Shown here in pieces: positions 8,459 to 17,307 of a stretch of 64,000 nucleotides of DNA. The stretch lies in assembly GCF_001889525.1 (NCBI RefSeq), contig NZ_CP018192.1, positions 2,322,501 through 2,386,500 of the forward strand, written 5' to 3'. Source of the stretch: Granulibacter bethesdensis (GTDB lineage Bacteria; Pseudomonadota; Alphaproteobacteria; Acetobacterales; Acetobacteraceae). The notes below the pieces were generated by a model that saw nothing but the letters and a program-made list of their open reading frames with translations, was not told the DNA's origin and searched no databases. A program made the position numbers and the translations under genes. Numbering within the stretch: position 1 is the stretch's first letter; the number at the start of each line of letters is the position of its first letter.

Positions 8459-9703
8459 ATGTTCCATATTGTCGGCGGGGGTCTGGCCGGACTGTCCGCA
8501 GCCCTTGACCTCGCTGAACGGGGACAGTCCGTTACGCTGTATGAATCAAGTCGTCAGGCAGGCGGGCGCTGTCGCTCCTATTTTGATAAGGAGCTTGGAT
8601 GCAGGATCGACAATGGGAACCATCTGCTGCTGTCCGGCAATCGGGCGGCGCATGGTTTCCTGCAACGGATCGGCGCGAGTGACAGTCTCAGCGGGCCGGG
8701 GAAACCCCTGTTTCCCTTTGCCGACCTCACCGATGGATCATTCTGGAGCGTGCAGCCAGGCCTTGGCCGCCTGCCGCTATGGCTGCTGAAGCGTCAAGCC
8801 CGTGTCGCGGGCACAAAGGCACGAGACTATCTCTCCCTGCTGCGCATCCTGCGGGCACAGAAAGAAGCAACAGTACAGGATCTGGCCCTGCCGGAGCCTC
8901 TGTTTCGACGGTTGCTGGAGCCTCTTGCGGTGTCTGCGCTGAATACCCGCCCGCATGAAGCCAGTGCCAGCCTGTTCGGAGCCATCATCCATGAAACCCT
9001 CGCTGAAGGCGGTTCTGCCTGTATCCCCGCCATTCCGCGGGAGGGTATGTCGGAAAGTTTCGTTGATCCTGCGCTGAACCGTCTGTCCACATTGGGGGTG
9101 GAAGTACGGTTGAGCCACCGCATCGTGTCCCTCACCATCGAGAACGGGCGCGTCGTCACACTGGGGAATATCAGGCTGGGAGCAGCCGACAAGGTCATCC
9201 TCGCTGTTCCGGCCTGGGTGGCTGCCGATTTGCTGCCTGGTCTGACCGTGCCGGACCAGCATGAAGCCATCATCAATCTGCATTTCCGCACGCCACAAGC
9301 TTCCTCCACAAATCCCGATTTCATTCAGGCGGGCTTCATTGGCGTGGTCGGCGGCACGGCAGAATGGATTTTCCGACGTCCCGAGGTAATCTCCGTCACT
9401 ATCAGCGCGGCTAATCATCTGCTGGATGATCCGGACGTACCAGAGCGCGTCTGGGACGACATCCGGCGCGCCACCGGTCAGCAGGGACAGATGCCCAAAC
9501 TCCGCATTGTACGGGAAAAACGAGCCACTTTCCTCGCCTCCCCCGGGCAGAATGCCCGACGCCCTCAAGCCGACTTCATGTTGCAATGCGGCATCACCAA
9601 TCTGGCTCTCGCAGGGGACTGGACCGCAACCGGCTTGCCTGCAACAATCGAAGGTGCCATCAGGTCCGGTTCGATAGCTGTAAAAATGCTACTACCGGGC
9701 TGA
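8459..9703 (+). CDS. hpnE: Hydroxysqualene dehydroxylase-type FAD oxidoreductase HpnE
   Basis: HpnE reduces hydroxysqualene to squalene as the last step of the HpnCDE route that supplies squalene for hopanoids. From the ATG at 8459 the protein is 414 aa. It begins MFHIVGGGLAGLSAALDLAERG, the FAD dinucleotide-binding motif, followed by GGRCRSY and DNGNHLLLSG, and ends with LAGDWTATGLPATIEGAI, the second FAD motif of the amine-oxidase fold. A GTG at 8426 would extend it by 11 residues. No clear ribosome site precedes either start. It stops 4 bp before shc. The usual hpnC and hpnD partners are not in this window. Confidence 0.9.
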   Translation: MFHIVGGGLAGLSAALDLAERGQSVTLYESSRQAGGRCRSYFDKELGCRIDNGNHLLLSGNRAAHGFLQRIGASDSLSGPGKPLFPFADLTDGSFWSVQPGLGRLPLWLLKRQARVAGTKARDYLSLLRILRAQKEATVQDLALPEPLFRRLLEPLAVSALNTRPHEASASLFGAIIHETLAEGGSACIPAIPREGMSESFVDPALNRLSTLGVEVRLSHRIVSLTIENGRVVTLGNIRLGAADKVILAVPAWVAADLLPGLTVPDQHEAIINLHFRTPQASSTNPDFIQAGFIGVVGGTAEWIFRRPEVISVTISAANHLLDDPDVPERVWDDIRRATGQQGQMPKLRIVREKRATFLASPGQNARRPQADFMLQCGITNLALAGDWTATGLPATIEGAIRSGSIAVKMLLPG

Positions 9704-9707
9704 ACCA

Positions 9708-11663
9708 ATGCCAAAAGACACCCCTGCCGATCTGGCTTCTGAAGCCATCTCTGGCGATATGCTGGAACAGGCCGTGCTGCGCGCCAGCATGGCTCTGCAC
9801 CGGAAACAGCAAACAGACGGGCATTGGGTTTTCGAGCTGGAGGCCGACGCCACCATTCCGGCGGAATATGTGCTGCTCGAACATTTTCTGGATCGGATCG
9901 ACGACGATCTGGAGCACAAAATCGGCGTCTATCTGCGGCGGATTCAGGGCGACCATGGCGGCTGGCCGCTGTTTCACGAAGGCGCTTTCAACCTTTCCGC
10001 CAGCGTCAAGGCGTACTACGCACTGAAAGCGATTGGTGACGATCCGGATGCGCCGCATATGCGCCGCGCCCGCGAAGCCATTCTGGCCGCAGGCGGGGCA
10101 GAGCGCAGCAATGTCTTCACCCGCATTCAACTGGCGCTGTTCGGGCAGATTCCCTGGCGCGGCGTACCGGTCATGCCCGCCGAACTGATGATCGCGCCCA
10201 AATGGTTTCCCATCAACATGTGGAAAGTCAGCTACTGGTCGCGCACCGTGATCGCACCGCTGCTGGTGCTGATGGACCGCAAGCCGAAAGCACGCAATCC
10301 GCGCAACGTGCATGTCCGTGAGCTGTTCCTGAATGATCCCGACCGGATCAGGGACTGGATCCGTGGTCCGTTCCGCTCCGGCTGGGGACATTTTTTCAAA
10401 TATCTGGACAGCGTGCTGCGTGTTGTGGAGCCGGTGGCGCTGAAACCCATGCGCCCGCGCAGCATCCGTCTGGCCGTGGATTTCGTGCGGGAGCGCCTGA
10501 ATGGTGAGGACGGGCTGGGCGCAATCTACCCCGCCATGGCCAATAGCGTGATGATGTATGACGTACTGGGCTACAGCCCCGATCATCCGGAGGCCGCGAT
10601 TGCATGGGAAAGCGTCCGCAAGCTGCTGGTCATCAAGGATGATGAGGCCTATTGCCAGCCCTGCCTTTCCCCCATCTGGGATACCGGCCTGTCGGGCCAT
10701 GCCATGGCCGAAGCTGAGGGCGCTGTTTCTCCGGGTGTGGCAGCTGCCTGCGACTGGCTGCGGAACCGTCAGATCACGGATGTGGTCGGCGACTGGGCTG
10801 AAATCCGTCCCGGTGTCCAACCTGGTGGCTGGGCCTTCCAGTACAATAATGCCCATTACCCCGATGTGGACGATACGGCGGTCGTGGCCATGCTGCTGCA
10901 CCGGCAGGGTGACCCGGCACATGAGGAGAGCATCCGGAAAGCGCGTGAGTGGATCATCGGGCTGCAATGCCGCGACGGCGGCTGGGGGGCGTTCGATGCC
11001 GATAATGACAAGGATTATCTGAACCACATCCCCTTCGCCGATCATGGTGCGTTGCTGGATCCGCCGACCGCCGATGTGACGGCACGCTGCATCTCCTTCC
11101 TCGCTCAGCTGGGCAATCCGGAAGACAAACCTGTGATCGACCGCGCCATGACCTGGCTGCGCAAGGAACAGGAAGCCGATGGCAGCTGGTTCGGCCGCTG
11201 GGGCACCAACTATATCTATGGCACATGGTCCGTATTGTGCGCCATGAATGTTGCCGGCGTGCCGCATGATGACCCAGCCATCCGGCGCGCGGTCAATTTT
11301 CTGTTGGCAACACAGCGCGAGGATGGCGGCTGGGGCGAGGATGAGGAAACTTATGACCCCGCCTCTGGCGCGCAGCCCGGTCGTTACAAGGAAAGCACCC
11401 CCAGCCAGACCGCCTGGGCGCTGATTGGTCTCATGGCCGCCGGGGAAGCCGAACATGAGGCGACACGGCGCGGCATTGCCTATTTGCAGGCAACACAGAA
11501 GCCGGATGGGGAATGGGATGAAGCGGCCTATACGGCGGTTGGCTTCCCGCGGGTCTTCTACCTGAAATATCACGGTTACAGACAGTTTTTCCCGTTGATG
11601 GCACTGTCCCGATATAAAAATCTCCGTAGCAGCAATATGAAAAAAGTTTCGTTCGGATTCTGA
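9708..11663 (+). CDS. shc: Squalene-hopene cyclase
   Basis: Membrane-associated cyclase that turns squalene into hopene/hopanol, the core of bacterial hopanoids. It is 651 aa, the normal size. The catalytic acid motif DVDDTA is at residues 386-391, matching the DXDD general acid of the family. Several QW repeats are visible, including QTDGHWVFELE near the start and REDGGWGED near the end, and GGWAFQYNN precedes the active site. It follows hpnE by 4 bp and is probably translated from the same message. Later hopanoid tailoring genes are absent from the window. Confidence 0.97.
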   Translation: MPKDTPADLASEAISGDMLEQAVLRASMALHRKQQTDGHWVFELEADATIPAEYVLLEHFLDRIDDDLEHKIGVYLRRIQGDHGGWPLFHEGAFNLSASVKAYYALKAIGDDPDAPHMRRAREAILAAGGAERSNVFTRIQLALFGQIPWRGVPVMPAELMIAPKWFPINMWKVSYWSRTVIAPLLVLMDRKPKARNPRNVHVRELFLNDPDRIRDWIRGPFRSGWGHFFKYLDSVLRVVEPVALKPMRPRSIRLAVDFVRERLNGEDGLGAIYPAMANSVMMYDVLGYSPDHPEAAIAWESVRKLLVIKDDEAYCQPCLSPIWDTGLSGHAMAEAEGAVSPGVAAACDWLRNRQITDVVGDWAEIRPGVQPGGWAFQYNNAHYPDVDDTAVVAMLLHRQGDPAHEESIRKAREWIIGLQCRDGGWGAFDADNDKDYLNHIPFADHGALLDPPTADVTARCISFLAQLGNPEDKPVIDRAMTWLRKEQEADGSWFGRWGTNYIYGTWSVLCAMNVAGVPHDDPAIRRAVNFLLATQREDGGWGEDEETYDPASGAQPGRYKESTPSQTAWALIGLMAAGEAEHEATRRGIAYLQATQKPDGEWDEAAYTAVGFPRVFYLKYHGYRQFFPLMALSRYKNLRSSNMKKVSFGF

Positions 11664-11946
11664 TTTATAAAGCTTTCGTTTGCACGATGATGCGCTTACT
11701 CAGTCAGACGTCACAATAAGACTCCCATTATTCTCCTTATGATACGCTATGCTTTATAGCAGGGCTTGAAGAAGGGTCTTTTTCCTGAACATCCTCAAGG
11801 ACACCTCATCCATTTCTGGTCTGAACCAGCAAGCATCCGGTGAAGCCGCCATCAAGCCGGATCCGGAAGCACTGGCATCTGGGCGGCATGAAGGCTGTGC
11901 AGGCATTGCCACACTGGCTGCACTGGCGTGCGATGCAGAATGTGCA

Positions 11947-14736
11947 GTGCTTTATATCAACACCACCCCCGGTCAGTCCCCGTTTCTGGACATTCATGGC
12001 GCAGGACAGGGTAACCTGCCTTTTTTTCCTCACACCTCTCTTCCTGCACTGGCAAAGGCCTTCATGGCAGGCGAGGAACCGGTCATCCATATCCGGGATG
12101 AAGCCCTGCCACAGGAGGTAATCCGGCCTGTTTTCTTCGCAGGCTATCCTGTCATAACGCCTTCTGGCCATCAGCAAGGCGCATTATGCGTCCTGGGGAT
12201 GACGGCCCGGACGCTCTCCCCCGCACAAAGCAGCCGGCTGCTCGCCCTCGCCCGACTGGCCGGCATGCAGAGCGATCCCCCCGACGATCAATCCGACCAC
12301 AAGGGGCATGTCCCTGCACAGAGCGACTTTCTGGAACTGCTGGGCACGTCTCCGGACTGTATGAAAATTCTGACGACAGAGGGAACGCTGCTGTTCATCA
12401 GCAATGCTGGTCTTAAGGCGCTGGGCATCGCCAATGCTTCCCATGTCATTGGCAAATCCTGGCCGCATTTATGGGACGAGCCTGTGCGCTCTCAGGCCTT
12501 AGCGGCCGTTGCGAAAGCGCGATCAGGAGGTATCGGCCGTCTGGAAGGAACCACTACCAACAGCCAGGGTAAATCCTCACACTGGGACATAATCATCACG
12601 CCCCTGCTCGATCAGAAGGGCAGCATAACGCGCCTGATGGCCGTCTCCCGCGATATTACTGAAGCACGGGAGGCCCAGCAGGCCCTTCAATACAGTGAAG
12701 CCCGTTTCCGACTGATGACGGAAACCCTGCCACAGATCATCTGGATGGCCGATCAACAGGGAGATATTTTATACGTCAGCGAGAAATGGGAGCATTTCAG
12801 CGGTCGGTCGCCCCGGCATCTTCTTCGGAAAGGCCGTTGGATGAGTCTGGTCCACCCGAACGACCGCCAGACTCTCCGCACCGCCTGGGCTGCAGCAAAG
12901 CAGGAAGGCGCTTTGAAATGCGAGTACCGTATGCGTCAGCGCAACGGAGTCTACCGTTGGTTTCTGCTCACGGCACAACCGGAACCGGATGCCGCCACGG
13001 GGGAACCACTCCGCTGGTTCGGCAGCTGCACGGATATCGATGTGGAACGAAACATCCGAGAGGCCCTCGCTGTCCGCAGCCAGGGACTGGAACAGGAAAT
13101 CGCCCACCATGTGCAGGAACTGGAGCGCATCTGGTGCCTGTCCCGCGATCTTCTGGCCATCCTCCGGTATGATGGCGTTATCCTGAGCATCAATCCGGCC
13201 TGGCAAGCAATATTGGGCTGGGACAATATCAAGGATATCGAAAACCCCATTGATACCTTGTGCCACCCGGATGATCTGCCGGAAGTCGAACGCTCAATGG
13301 AACAGATGCGGCAAGGACAGACAGTTGTCAGCCAACCTGTCCGTATTCTTCATGTCGATGGCAGCTATCGATGGATTTCATGGAATGCTGTGCCGTTTGA
13401 CGGGTTGATCTATGCAACCGGACGCGATGTTACAGATCTCATCTCAGCCGAAGAACACCGCAAGGAACTGGAAGCACAGCTGCACCAGGCACAAAAAATG
13501 GAAGCAGTCGGTCAACTGACAGGTGGGATTGCGCATGACTTCAATAATTTGCTGACAGCCATCAGGGGCAGTCTGGAACTGATGCAGACCAATCTGGATC
13601 GCGGACGCCTGCAATCCCTGCCGCGCTATATTGCCACAGCCCATCAAGCGGTGGAACGAGGGGCATCCCTGACCCACCGTCTTCTGGCTTTCTCACGGCG
13701 TCAGACCTTGTCACCATGCACACTTGATCCAGAAAACCTGATTACAGGCATGGCTGAACTGATCAAGAGTATTTGCGGCCCCTCGATTCAGGTTCAGATC
13801 AATTTTCAGCCAATCCCTGCATTGATTCAATGTGATCCCAATCAGCTGGAAAACGGATTGCTGAATCTGGTGATCAATGCACGCGATGCCATGCCGCAGG
13901 GTGGAACCCTGATCATGGAAACAAACATAATAAAAATACCGGAGCGACATGTCAGCGAAGTAAACGAAACATGGCTTGACAGCGCACTTTCCAATTTCCA
14001 GCCCGGTGATTACTTGGTCATTGCCGTGCAGGATACCGGTATAGGAATGACTAAGGATGTCATGAGGCGTGCTTTCGATCCGTTCTTCACGACAAAGCCG
14101 ATTGGTCAGGGAACCGGACTTGGCCTGTCGATGATTTACGGTTTCATCAAACAGACAGGCGGCCATGTGCGGCTGAAATCATCCCTCGGCTCAGGAACAA
14201 CGATCTGTCTTTATTTTCCCTGTTATTATGGTGATCTTTCCACTGCACACCATACCGGACAGATGACAGGTTTTTCTGCATCCACCTCCACTTCATCCTC
14301 TCATCCAGCCAGTGGTACAATCATGGTTGTGGATGATGAAGAGTCTATCCGCCATTTGATCAAGGAAACCCTTCAGGATCAGGGATACAAAATCTTGTTG
14401 GCTGATCATGCCGCAGCAGCACTGAGACTACTGAAAACCACTCTACAAAATGGTTACAGGATTGACGGTCTGATTACCGATATTGGCCTGCCCGGTAGCA
14501 TGAACGGCCGGCAACTGGTGGCAGAGGCCCTGTCTCTTATCCCTGACCTGCCTGTCCTTTTGATGACGGGATATGACTGCACCCCTCACGCTGCAGACAG
14601 GCTGAGCACATATGTACAGGAAAATCTGGATATTCTGGCCAAGCCGTTCAGTATGGATATGCTGTTGAAAAAACTGAGCTCAGTACTGGAGCCATCTTTT
14701 CAGCAGCGGACCAGTCGACCGATTTTTAACAATTGA
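11947..14736 (+). CDS. Hybrid sensor histidine kinase (GAF-PAS-PAS-PAS-HisKA-HATPase-REC)
   Basis: Soluble-looking multi-domain sensor kinase. From the GTG at 11947 it is 929 aa, but the reading frame stays open upstream to a TGA at 11767 and that stretch (GIATLAALACDAECAV) reads as the first part of the GAF-like domain, so the true start is probably upstream at a non-ATG codon, perhaps CTG at 11785 preceded by AGAAGG. PAS domains follow, for example FISNAGLKALGI and YVSEKWEHFSGRS. The H-box GIAHDFNNLL carries the phosphorylated His at residue 530, then N-box NLVINARDAMPQGG, DTGIGM and GTGLGLSM. The receiver domain has DDEES and ITDIGLPG with Asp 845. No cognate regulator is adjacent. Confidence 0.88.
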   Translation: MLYINTTPGQSPFLDIHGAGQGNLPFFPHTSLPALAKAFMAGEEPVIHIRDEALPQEVIRPVFFAGYPVITPSGHQQGALCVLGMTARTLSPAQSSRLLALARLAGMQSDPPDDQSDHKGHVPAQSDFLELLGTSPDCMKILTTEGTLLFISNAGLKALGIANASHVIGKSWPHLWDEPVRSQALAAVAKARSGGIGRLEGTTTNSQGKSSHWDIIITPLLDQKGSITRLMAVSRDITEAREAQQALQYSEARFRLMTETLPQIIWMADQQGDILYVSEKWEHFSGRSPRHLLRKGRWMSLVHPNDRQTLRTAWAAAKQEGALKCEYRMRQRNGVYRWFLLTAQPEPDAATGEPLRWFGSCTDIDVERNIREALAVRSQGLEQEIAHHVQELERIWCLSRDLLAILRYDGVILSINPAWQAILGWDNIKDIENPIDTLCHPDDLPEVERSMEQMRQGQTVVSQPVRILHVDGSYRWISWNAVPFDGLIYATGRDVTDLISAEEHRKELEAQLHQAQKMEAVGQLTGGIAHDFNNLLTAIRGSLELMQTNLDRGRLQSLPRYIATAHQAVERGASLTHRLLAFSRRQTLSPCTLDPENLITGMAELIKSICGPSIQVQINFQPIPALIQCDPNQLENGLLNLVINARDAMPQGGTLIMETNIIKIPERHVSEVNETWLDSALSNFQPGDYLVIAVQDTGIGMTKDVMRRAFDPFFTTKPIGQGTGLGLSMIYGFIKQTGGHVRLKSSLGSGTTICLYFPCYYGDLSTAHHTGQMTGFSASTSTSSSHPASGTIMVVDDEESIRHLIKETLQDQGYKILLADHAAAALRLLKTTLQNGYRIDGLITDIGLPGSMNGRQLVAEALSLIPDLPVLLMTGYDCTPHAADRLSTYVQENLDILAKPFSMDMLLKKLSSVLEPSFQQRTSRPIFNN

Positions 14737-14753
14737 ATTTTTTCAGGACTTTC

Positions 14754-15704
14754 ATGACCAAGAAGATTACGCCGCTGCTGATTACCCATAGCGGAAAATT
14801 CCATTGCGATGAGGTGTTTGCCTACGCCGTATTACGTTTTGCTCTTGGTCTTTCCAGATCGGGTGAGGACCATGTGCTTCTACGCACCCGCAAGCCGGAG
14901 CTGATCGAAACCGGCGATATCGTTTTTGATGTCGGGCTGATCTCGGATCCTTCCAATAACCGGTTTGATCATCATCAGATTGGCGCGCCTACGCGGGAGG
15001 ATGGAACGCCTTTTTCCTCTGCAGGGCTGGTATGGCAGATGTATGGGGAACGTGCCGTCGCCTCCCTGCTGGCACCACAGGATGCTGCCTTCGCCCATGC
15101 CATTGCTACGGCTCTGGATGGAAAATTGGTGAAACGCATTGATGAAATCGACAATGGCGTTTCGGCTTCAGGCCCGGTTGTTCGTAACTCTCTCGATCTT
15201 GCAGCCCTTGTCGGCGATTTCAATCCGCCCTGGGACAGCCCTGACGCCAACGGCCCCACAGCCGGAGATGACGCCTTCCAGCACGCGACAGCCATGGTGG
15301 CCGGTGTACTGGCACGCCAGGTCGATATCCAGCGCTCCAAGCTGCAGGCTGAGGCACTGGTCCTGGCGGCGCATGCAGCGGCTGATGATAAACGCCTGCT
15401 GGTGCTGGAGACCGGCATGCCGTGGAAAAATATCGTATTCAGCCATGATCTTCCGGTATTACTGGCGGTCTCACCTGCCTCCAATGGCAACTGGATGGTC
15501 GATACCGTACCGCCAGAACCCGGTTCCTTTGCCCAACGCCTGCCTTTGCCGGAAAGCTGGGCCGGTCTACAGGGCGCTGATCTCGCGGCCGTCAGCGGTG
15601 TGGCCGATGCCGTCTTCGTGCATGTGCGCCGCTTTGTAGGCGGCGCCAAAACCCGTGAAGGGGCTATTGCGCTGGCACACAAGGCTTTGGCGCAGGCAGG
15701 CTGA
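14754..15704 (+). CDS. MYG1/UPF0160 family putative DHH-type hydrolase
   Basis: The 316-aa protein from the ATG at 14754 (AGGA five nt upstream; a TTG at 14733 is less likely) matches the MYG1 family. The opening THSGKFHCDEVFAYAVLRF and the segment SDPSNNRFDHHQIG supply the conserved His/Asp residues of a DHH-like metal site, and eukaryotic MYG1 is an RNA exonuclease. The bacterial proteins have no assigned substrate, so hydrolase is as far as this can be taken. It starts 17 bp after the hybrid kinase gene and converges on the gmaS-like gene, with a terminator hairpin between them. Confidence 0.85.
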   Translation: MTKKITPLLITHSGKFHCDEVFAYAVLRFALGLSRSGEDHVLLRTRKPELIETGDIVFDVGLISDPSNNRFDHHQIGAPTREDGTPFSSAGLVWQMYGERAVASLLAPQDAAFAHAIATALDGKLVKRIDEIDNGVSASGPVVRNSLDLAALVGDFNPPWDSPDANGPTAGDDAFQHATAMVAGVLARQVDIQRSKLQAEALVLAAHAAADDKRLLVLETGMPWKNIVFSHDLPVLLAVSPASNGNWMVDTVPPEPGSFAQRLPLPESWAGLQGADLAAVSGVADAVFVHVRRFVGGAKTREGAIALAHKALAQAG

Positions 15705-15717
15705 CCGGCTCTGTCAT

Positions 15718-15740
15718 AAAAAAAAAGGAGCCGAAGCTCC
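15718..15740 (-). terminator. Terminator of the gmaS-like gene
   Basis: On the minus strand GGAGC-TTCG-GCTCC (15727-15740) is followed by nine T residues (A-run at 15718-15726), a standard intrinsic terminator about 25 bp after the gmaS-like stop. The hairpin may also serve the convergent MYG1 gene in the other direction, though its T-tract there is shorter. Confidence 0.8.
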
Positions 15741-15764
15741 CCTTTATCTGCATCCGCTCAGGAC

Positions 15765-17072
15765 TCAGCAATCCAGTGTCTGCTGCCGTTCCCAGTCGGT
15801 GAGGTGATACATGTATTCATCCCATTCCCGCTGCCGCAGCTTGACGTAGCTGTCTACCACATCAGGACCGAACGCCGCACGGATGACTTCCGAACCTTTC
15901 AGGGCTCGCAACGCATCCAGCAGATTGCCCGGCAGCCTGCGCACATTGTCGAGCTTCGCGGCATCCCGATACATGTCGATATCCAACGGTTCTCCGGGAT
16001 CGCCTTTCGTCTCGATCCCGTACAATCCAGCGGCCAGAATAGCGGCAGGCAGCAGGTAGGGATTGGCCGCATTATCAGGCAATCTGATTTCCATCCGTCC
16101 CCCTGCAGGCACACGGATCATGTGCGTGCGGTTATCACCGGCATAGGTCACCGTATTTGGCGCCCAGGTTGAGCCTGACAGGCCAGGGGGTGCGATAATC
16201 CGCTTGAAGGAATTGACCGTCGGATTGGTAATCGCACATAGCGCGTCAGAACATTCCATCAGGCCGGAGATAAAATGATACCCCAGCGCAGACAGACCAA
16301 GCCCGCGTGAATCATCTGGATCGTCCAGAAGATTGCTCTCCCCGTTCCACAGCGACATATGCATATGGCAGCCGCTTCCGGTACGGTTCAGGAACGGTTT
16401 TGGCATGAAGGTCGCGCGCAGACCGTGCTTTTCCGCAATCGTACGCACCATATATTTAAAGAAAGTAGTACGGTCAGCCGTTACCAGAGCATCAGCATAA
16501 TTCCAGTTCATTTCGAACTGGCCGTTTCCGTCCTCATGATCGTTCTGATAGGGTCCCCAGCCAAGCGCCGTCATATAATCGCATATCTCGCTGATTACAT
16601 CATAACGGCGCATCAAAGCGCCCTGATCATAACAAGGTTTGCTGGAGGTATCGAGCGTATCGCCGATCAATGTGCCCGATGAATCCAGCAGGAAAAATTC
16701 AGGCTCTACACCGGTTTTCAGTGTAATTCCTTTTTCTTCTGAAGCCTTTTTCATTTTCTTCAGAACGTTGCGTGGCCCCTGTGGCAGGATCTTGCCGCCC
16801 ATATGCAAATCTGCAGCCAGCCAACCAACTTCGGGCTTCCACGGCAGCTGGATCAGGCTGTCCGGATCAGGAACCGCATTCACGTCGGGATGAGCAGGCG
16901 TCAGATCAAGCCAGCTTGCAAACCCAGCGAAACCCGCGCCTGATTTGACCATGCCATCAATGGCCGCGGCCGGTACCAGCTTTGCACGGTTGGTACCAAA
17001 AAGATCGACATAGGATATGAGGAAATAGCGAATACCCCTTTGCTTCGCTTCCTCTGACAAGATGGTCGCCAT
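15765..17072 (-). CDS. gmaS: Glutamine-synthetase-like protein; probable gamma-glutamylmethylamide synthetase
   Basis: ATP-dependent ligase of the glutamine synthetase superfamily, 435 aa from the ATG at 17072, which has GGAGAGGA just upstream; an upstream in-frame ATG at 17105 is less likely. GS motifs are clear: GVEPEFFLLD and NGQFEMNW (metal ligands), GSGCHMHMSLW, and the C-terminal MEIRLPDNAANPYL. It follows mgsA-mgsB-mgsC-like genes on the same strand. In methylotrophs that order goes with GmaS, which joins methylamine to glutamate; in rhizobia the similar set is called glxBCD-glnT. The exact substrate is inferred from context only. A 235-bp gap with a strong hairpin separates it from mgsC. 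Confidence 0.8.
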   Translation of the reverse strand: MATILSEEAKQRGIRYFLISYVDLFGTNRAKLVPAAAIDGMVKSGAGFAGFASWLDLTPAHPDVNAVPDPDSLIQLPWKPEVGWLAADLHMGGKILPQGPRNVLKKMKKASEEKGITLKTGVEPEFFLLDSSGTLIGDTLDTSSKPCYDQGALMRRYDVISEICDYMTALGWGPYQNDHEDGNGQFEMNWNYADALVTADRTTFFKYMVRTIAEKHGLRATFMPKPFLNRTGSGCHMHMSLWNGESNLLDDPDDSRGLGLSALGYHFISGLMECSDALCAITNPTVNSFKRIIAPPGLSGSTWAPNTVTYAGDNRTHMIRVPAGGRMEIRLPDNAANPYLLPAAILAAGLYGIETKGDPGEPLDIDMYRDAAKLDNVRRLPGNLLDALRALKGSEVIRAAFGPDVVDSYVKLRQREWDEYMYHLTDWERQQTLDC

Positions 17073-17258
17073 TGGCGTTTTCCTCTCCAGGACGGCCTGC
17101 TTCATGCGGCTGTCAATGCACCCGGACCCGTTACCAGTAATGATTTCACGCCCGCTTCATGCAGACAGCAAACAGGACTATGAAAGATGGCAGCGGGCGA
17201 CATGATCAACCCTGTAATCGGCGTTTCCCGGCTGTCTTATACCGGTTATGATTTTGTT

Positions 17259-17288
17259 ATGGCTGGCACATGGAACTGTGCCAGCCAT
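17259..17288. repeat. Perfect 12-bp hairpin between mgsC and gmaS
   Basis: ATGGCTGGCACA (17259-17270) and TGTGCCAGCCAT (17277-17288) are perfect inverted copies around a 6-nt loop, 20 bp after the mgsC stop. A short T-run follows on the plus strand, not on the minus strand along which the genes are read. It could therefore be an imperfect terminator, an RNA-stabilising or processing element, or an attenuator that lets gmaS be expressed separately. Confidence 0.6.
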
Positions 17289-17307
17289 TTTTATCAGTCT
17301 TGGTGTC

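Noticed and set aside
9660-11573. 637-codon open frame antisense to shc
   Set aside because: Same reason; shc has all family motifs and the antisense product shows no recognisable domain.
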